From the NCBI GenBank assembly GCA_902796815.1, contig CADBQL010000194.1:1-6881 (forward strand): DNA of 6,881 bases. The letters run 5' to 3'. The position numbers and the translations under genes were made by a program. The notes beneath the pieces are model-generated. The model was given only the letters and a program-made list of their open reading frames with translations, had not been told where the DNA came from and made no database searches. Within the stretch, counting starts at the first letter, position 1, and each line of letters starts with the position of its first letter. Positions 5,994 to 6,881 of the stretch are shown here, in pieces. Origin of the DNA: an uncultured Coriobacteriaceae bacterium (GTDB lineage: Bacteria > Actinomycetota > Coriobacteriia > Coriobacteriales > Eggerthellaceae).

Positions 5994-6028
5994 TTTTGTT
6001 GACGATACGTTTGCATTTGGTTTCTCGC

Positions 6029-6034
6029 AAGGGG
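6029..6034 (+). promoter_or_regulatory. Ribosome binding site deciding the start of the second TetR gene
   Basis: AAGGGG ends 5 nt before ATG 6040, which supports that start. GTG 6034 overlaps the site itself and would add only two residues (ML). Confidence 0.65.
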
Positions 6035-6039
6035 TGTTG

Positions 6040-6825
6040 ATGGCAGGTGCGAAGCGCAAATACATCGAAGCAGCCTATGGGCTGCTCGAGCGCGACGGCC
6101 TGGACGGCGTATCGATTCGGAAGGTCGCTGAAGAAGTGGGCTGTAGCTCGGCTGCTCTGTATAGGCATTTCCCCGACATCGAAAAGCTCATTCTGGTCGC
6201 TTCGATTCGCTTTCTGCGTGATTACCTGGATGATGCTCGCGTTCTGTCGAGGGTTGAGCTGAATCCGCTCGAGCTCAACCTCCAGCTCTGGGAATGCCTC
6301 GCGTATTATTCGTTCCGGAATGCCGACGTATACGACAATCTGTTCTTCGGCGTATCGAACGGAAACCGCTATTCCGAAGCCGTGCGCGAATACTTTAGCG
6401 AATACCCCGAAGATCTGAGCGGCTTAAAGGACTTCATGCTTGACATGTTCCACGATGCGACGACCATTGCCGAGCGTGACAGCGTTCTTCTTAACCGTGC
6501 TGCCGAAAGTGGCATGCTCACGCATGATGCTGCGGTCTATTTGTGCAAGGTTGATACATATCTGTTCAGGGGAATGCTTTCGGACACGCAAGGTCGTGAC
6601 CTTGATGATGATGATATCAGGTGGGTTACCCGGGAATTCATGGATTTGCTCATTCGAAGCTACACGACGCAGCTTGAAGAAGGCTACTCCATTCTCGCGG
6701 TTTCTCCCGATTTTGCAACACCGGAGCCGATACGCGATGCCGACGTTCGCGCGTCATATCGCGTCGAGGCTATTCCTGCAATATACGGCAAAATCGCGAA
6801 TAGAAGGGAGAGAGCCACAGCGTAG
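6040..6825 (+). CDS. TetR/AcrR-family transcriptional regulator (paralogue 2)
   Basis: From ATG 6040 the protein is 261 residues. Its DNA-binding part (RKVAEEVGC at 27-35, recognition helix SSAALYRHF at 36-44) is the same as in the TetR protein at 4999-5736 except for conservative changes outside the recognition helix. Overall identity is about 70% by hand count. Long identical stretches in the body include LNPLELNLQLWECLAYYSFR, GLKDFMLDM and IRSYTTQLEEGYSIL. Differences concentrate in two loops (around residues 105-117 and 168-194), where ligand contacts could differ. There is a one-residue insertion (DATTIAERDS against DATIEQRDS) and a C-terminal tail about 16 residues longer. Many codons differ silently from paralogue 1, so the duplication is not recent. 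Two copies of a 17-bp palindrome overlap its promoter, which suggests repression by itself, by paralogue 1 or by both. The ligand is unknown. Confidence 0.93.
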   Translation: MAGAKRKYIEAAYGLLERDGLDGVSIRKVAEEVGCSSAALYRHFPDIEKLILVASIRFLRDYLDDARVLSRVELNPLELNLQLWECLAYYSFRNADVYDNLFFGVSNGNRYSEAVREYFSEYPEDLSGLKDFMLDMFHDATTIAERDSVLLNRAAESGMLTHDAAVYLCKVDTYLFRGMLSDTQGRDLDDDDIRWVTREFMDLLIRSYTTQLEEGYSILAVSPDFATPEPIRDADVRASYRVEAIPAIYGKIANRRERATA

Positions 6826-6849
6826 TCGCATGCGATCCGCATGAGCGGA
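6826..6849 (+). terminator. Palindrome and small hairpin after the second TetR gene
   Basis: TCGCATGCGA (6826-6835) is a perfect 10-bp palindrome directly after the stop codon. TCCGC-ATGA-GCGGA (6836-6849) is a 5-bp hairpin right behind it. There is no T tract. Together they may help end the transcript, but this is weak. The last ~30 nt of the window show nothing recognisable. Confidence 0.25.
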
Positions 6850-6881
6850 AGGCCCGGGCACATTTGCTTCGCTGGACGAGA

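Larger units (their letters stand above)
5737..6039. other. AT-rich regulatory spacer between the two TetR genes
   Basis: This 303-nt stretch holds no credible gene on either strand. Its middle (about 5836-5940) is markedly more AT-rich than the flanking genes. It contains a loose inverted repeat near the first gene (TTGCTT 5764-5769 with AAGCAA 5799-5804, plus TTGG/CCAA inside), a promoter (5952-5980) and two operator-like palindromes (5919-5935 and 5977-5993). Two short sequence blocks also occur in front of the first TetR gene: CCCATTTTGTAC (5812-5823) and TTGCATTTG (5768-5776 and 6011-6019). Confidence 0.7.

Overview
The window reads as one strand (+) of a catabolic locus for a quaternary or tertiary methylamine in a moderately GC-rich anaerobic bacterium. 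The combination of a non-pyrrolysine MttB-type methyltransferase, a BCCT betaine-type carrier, a DMT permease and dedicated TetR regulators suggests an actinobacterial gut anaerobe of the Coriobacteriia/Eggerthellaceae type. That assignment is an inference from gene content and was not tested by any search. All six recognised genes point the same way. I see no rRNA, tRNA, CRISPR array, transposase or other sign of a mobile element.

Layout: (1) positions 3-1064 hold the last ~353 codons of an MttB-family methyltransferase; its start lies outside the window. (2) 1065-1289 is an unusual structured spacer with a strong 27-nt hairpin, a much larger imperfect inverted repeat and a third small hairpin. 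(3) 1290-2225 encodes a two-cupin protein whose C-terminal cupin keeps the full metal-binding set, while the N-terminal cupin has lost it. (4) 2226-2336 contains two perfect 11-bp hairpins that share a 9-mer, so they can refold into a mutually exclusive alternative, as in an attenuator. (5) 2337-3860 is a BCCT transporter and 3876-4766 an EamA/DMT permease, 15 nt apart and surely cotranscribed. (6) 4767-4998 contains a terminator-like hairpin and the leader of a TetR regulator (4999-5736). (7) 5737-6039 is an AT-rich spacer with a recognisable promoter and two copies of a 17-bp palindrome. (8) 6040-6825 is a second TetR regulator, about 70% identical to the first by my hand alignment.

Working model (inference): the BCCT carrier imports a betaine-like compound. 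The MttB homologue moves a methyl group from it to a corrinoid protein encoded outside the window. The bicupin protein may act on the substrate or its demethylated product, and the EamA permease may export an end product. The two TetR paralogues have the same recognition helix and probably read the same operator, which is visible only in front of the second one. The least explained parts are the bicupin protein, the structured leaders and the tandem operator/regulator pair.
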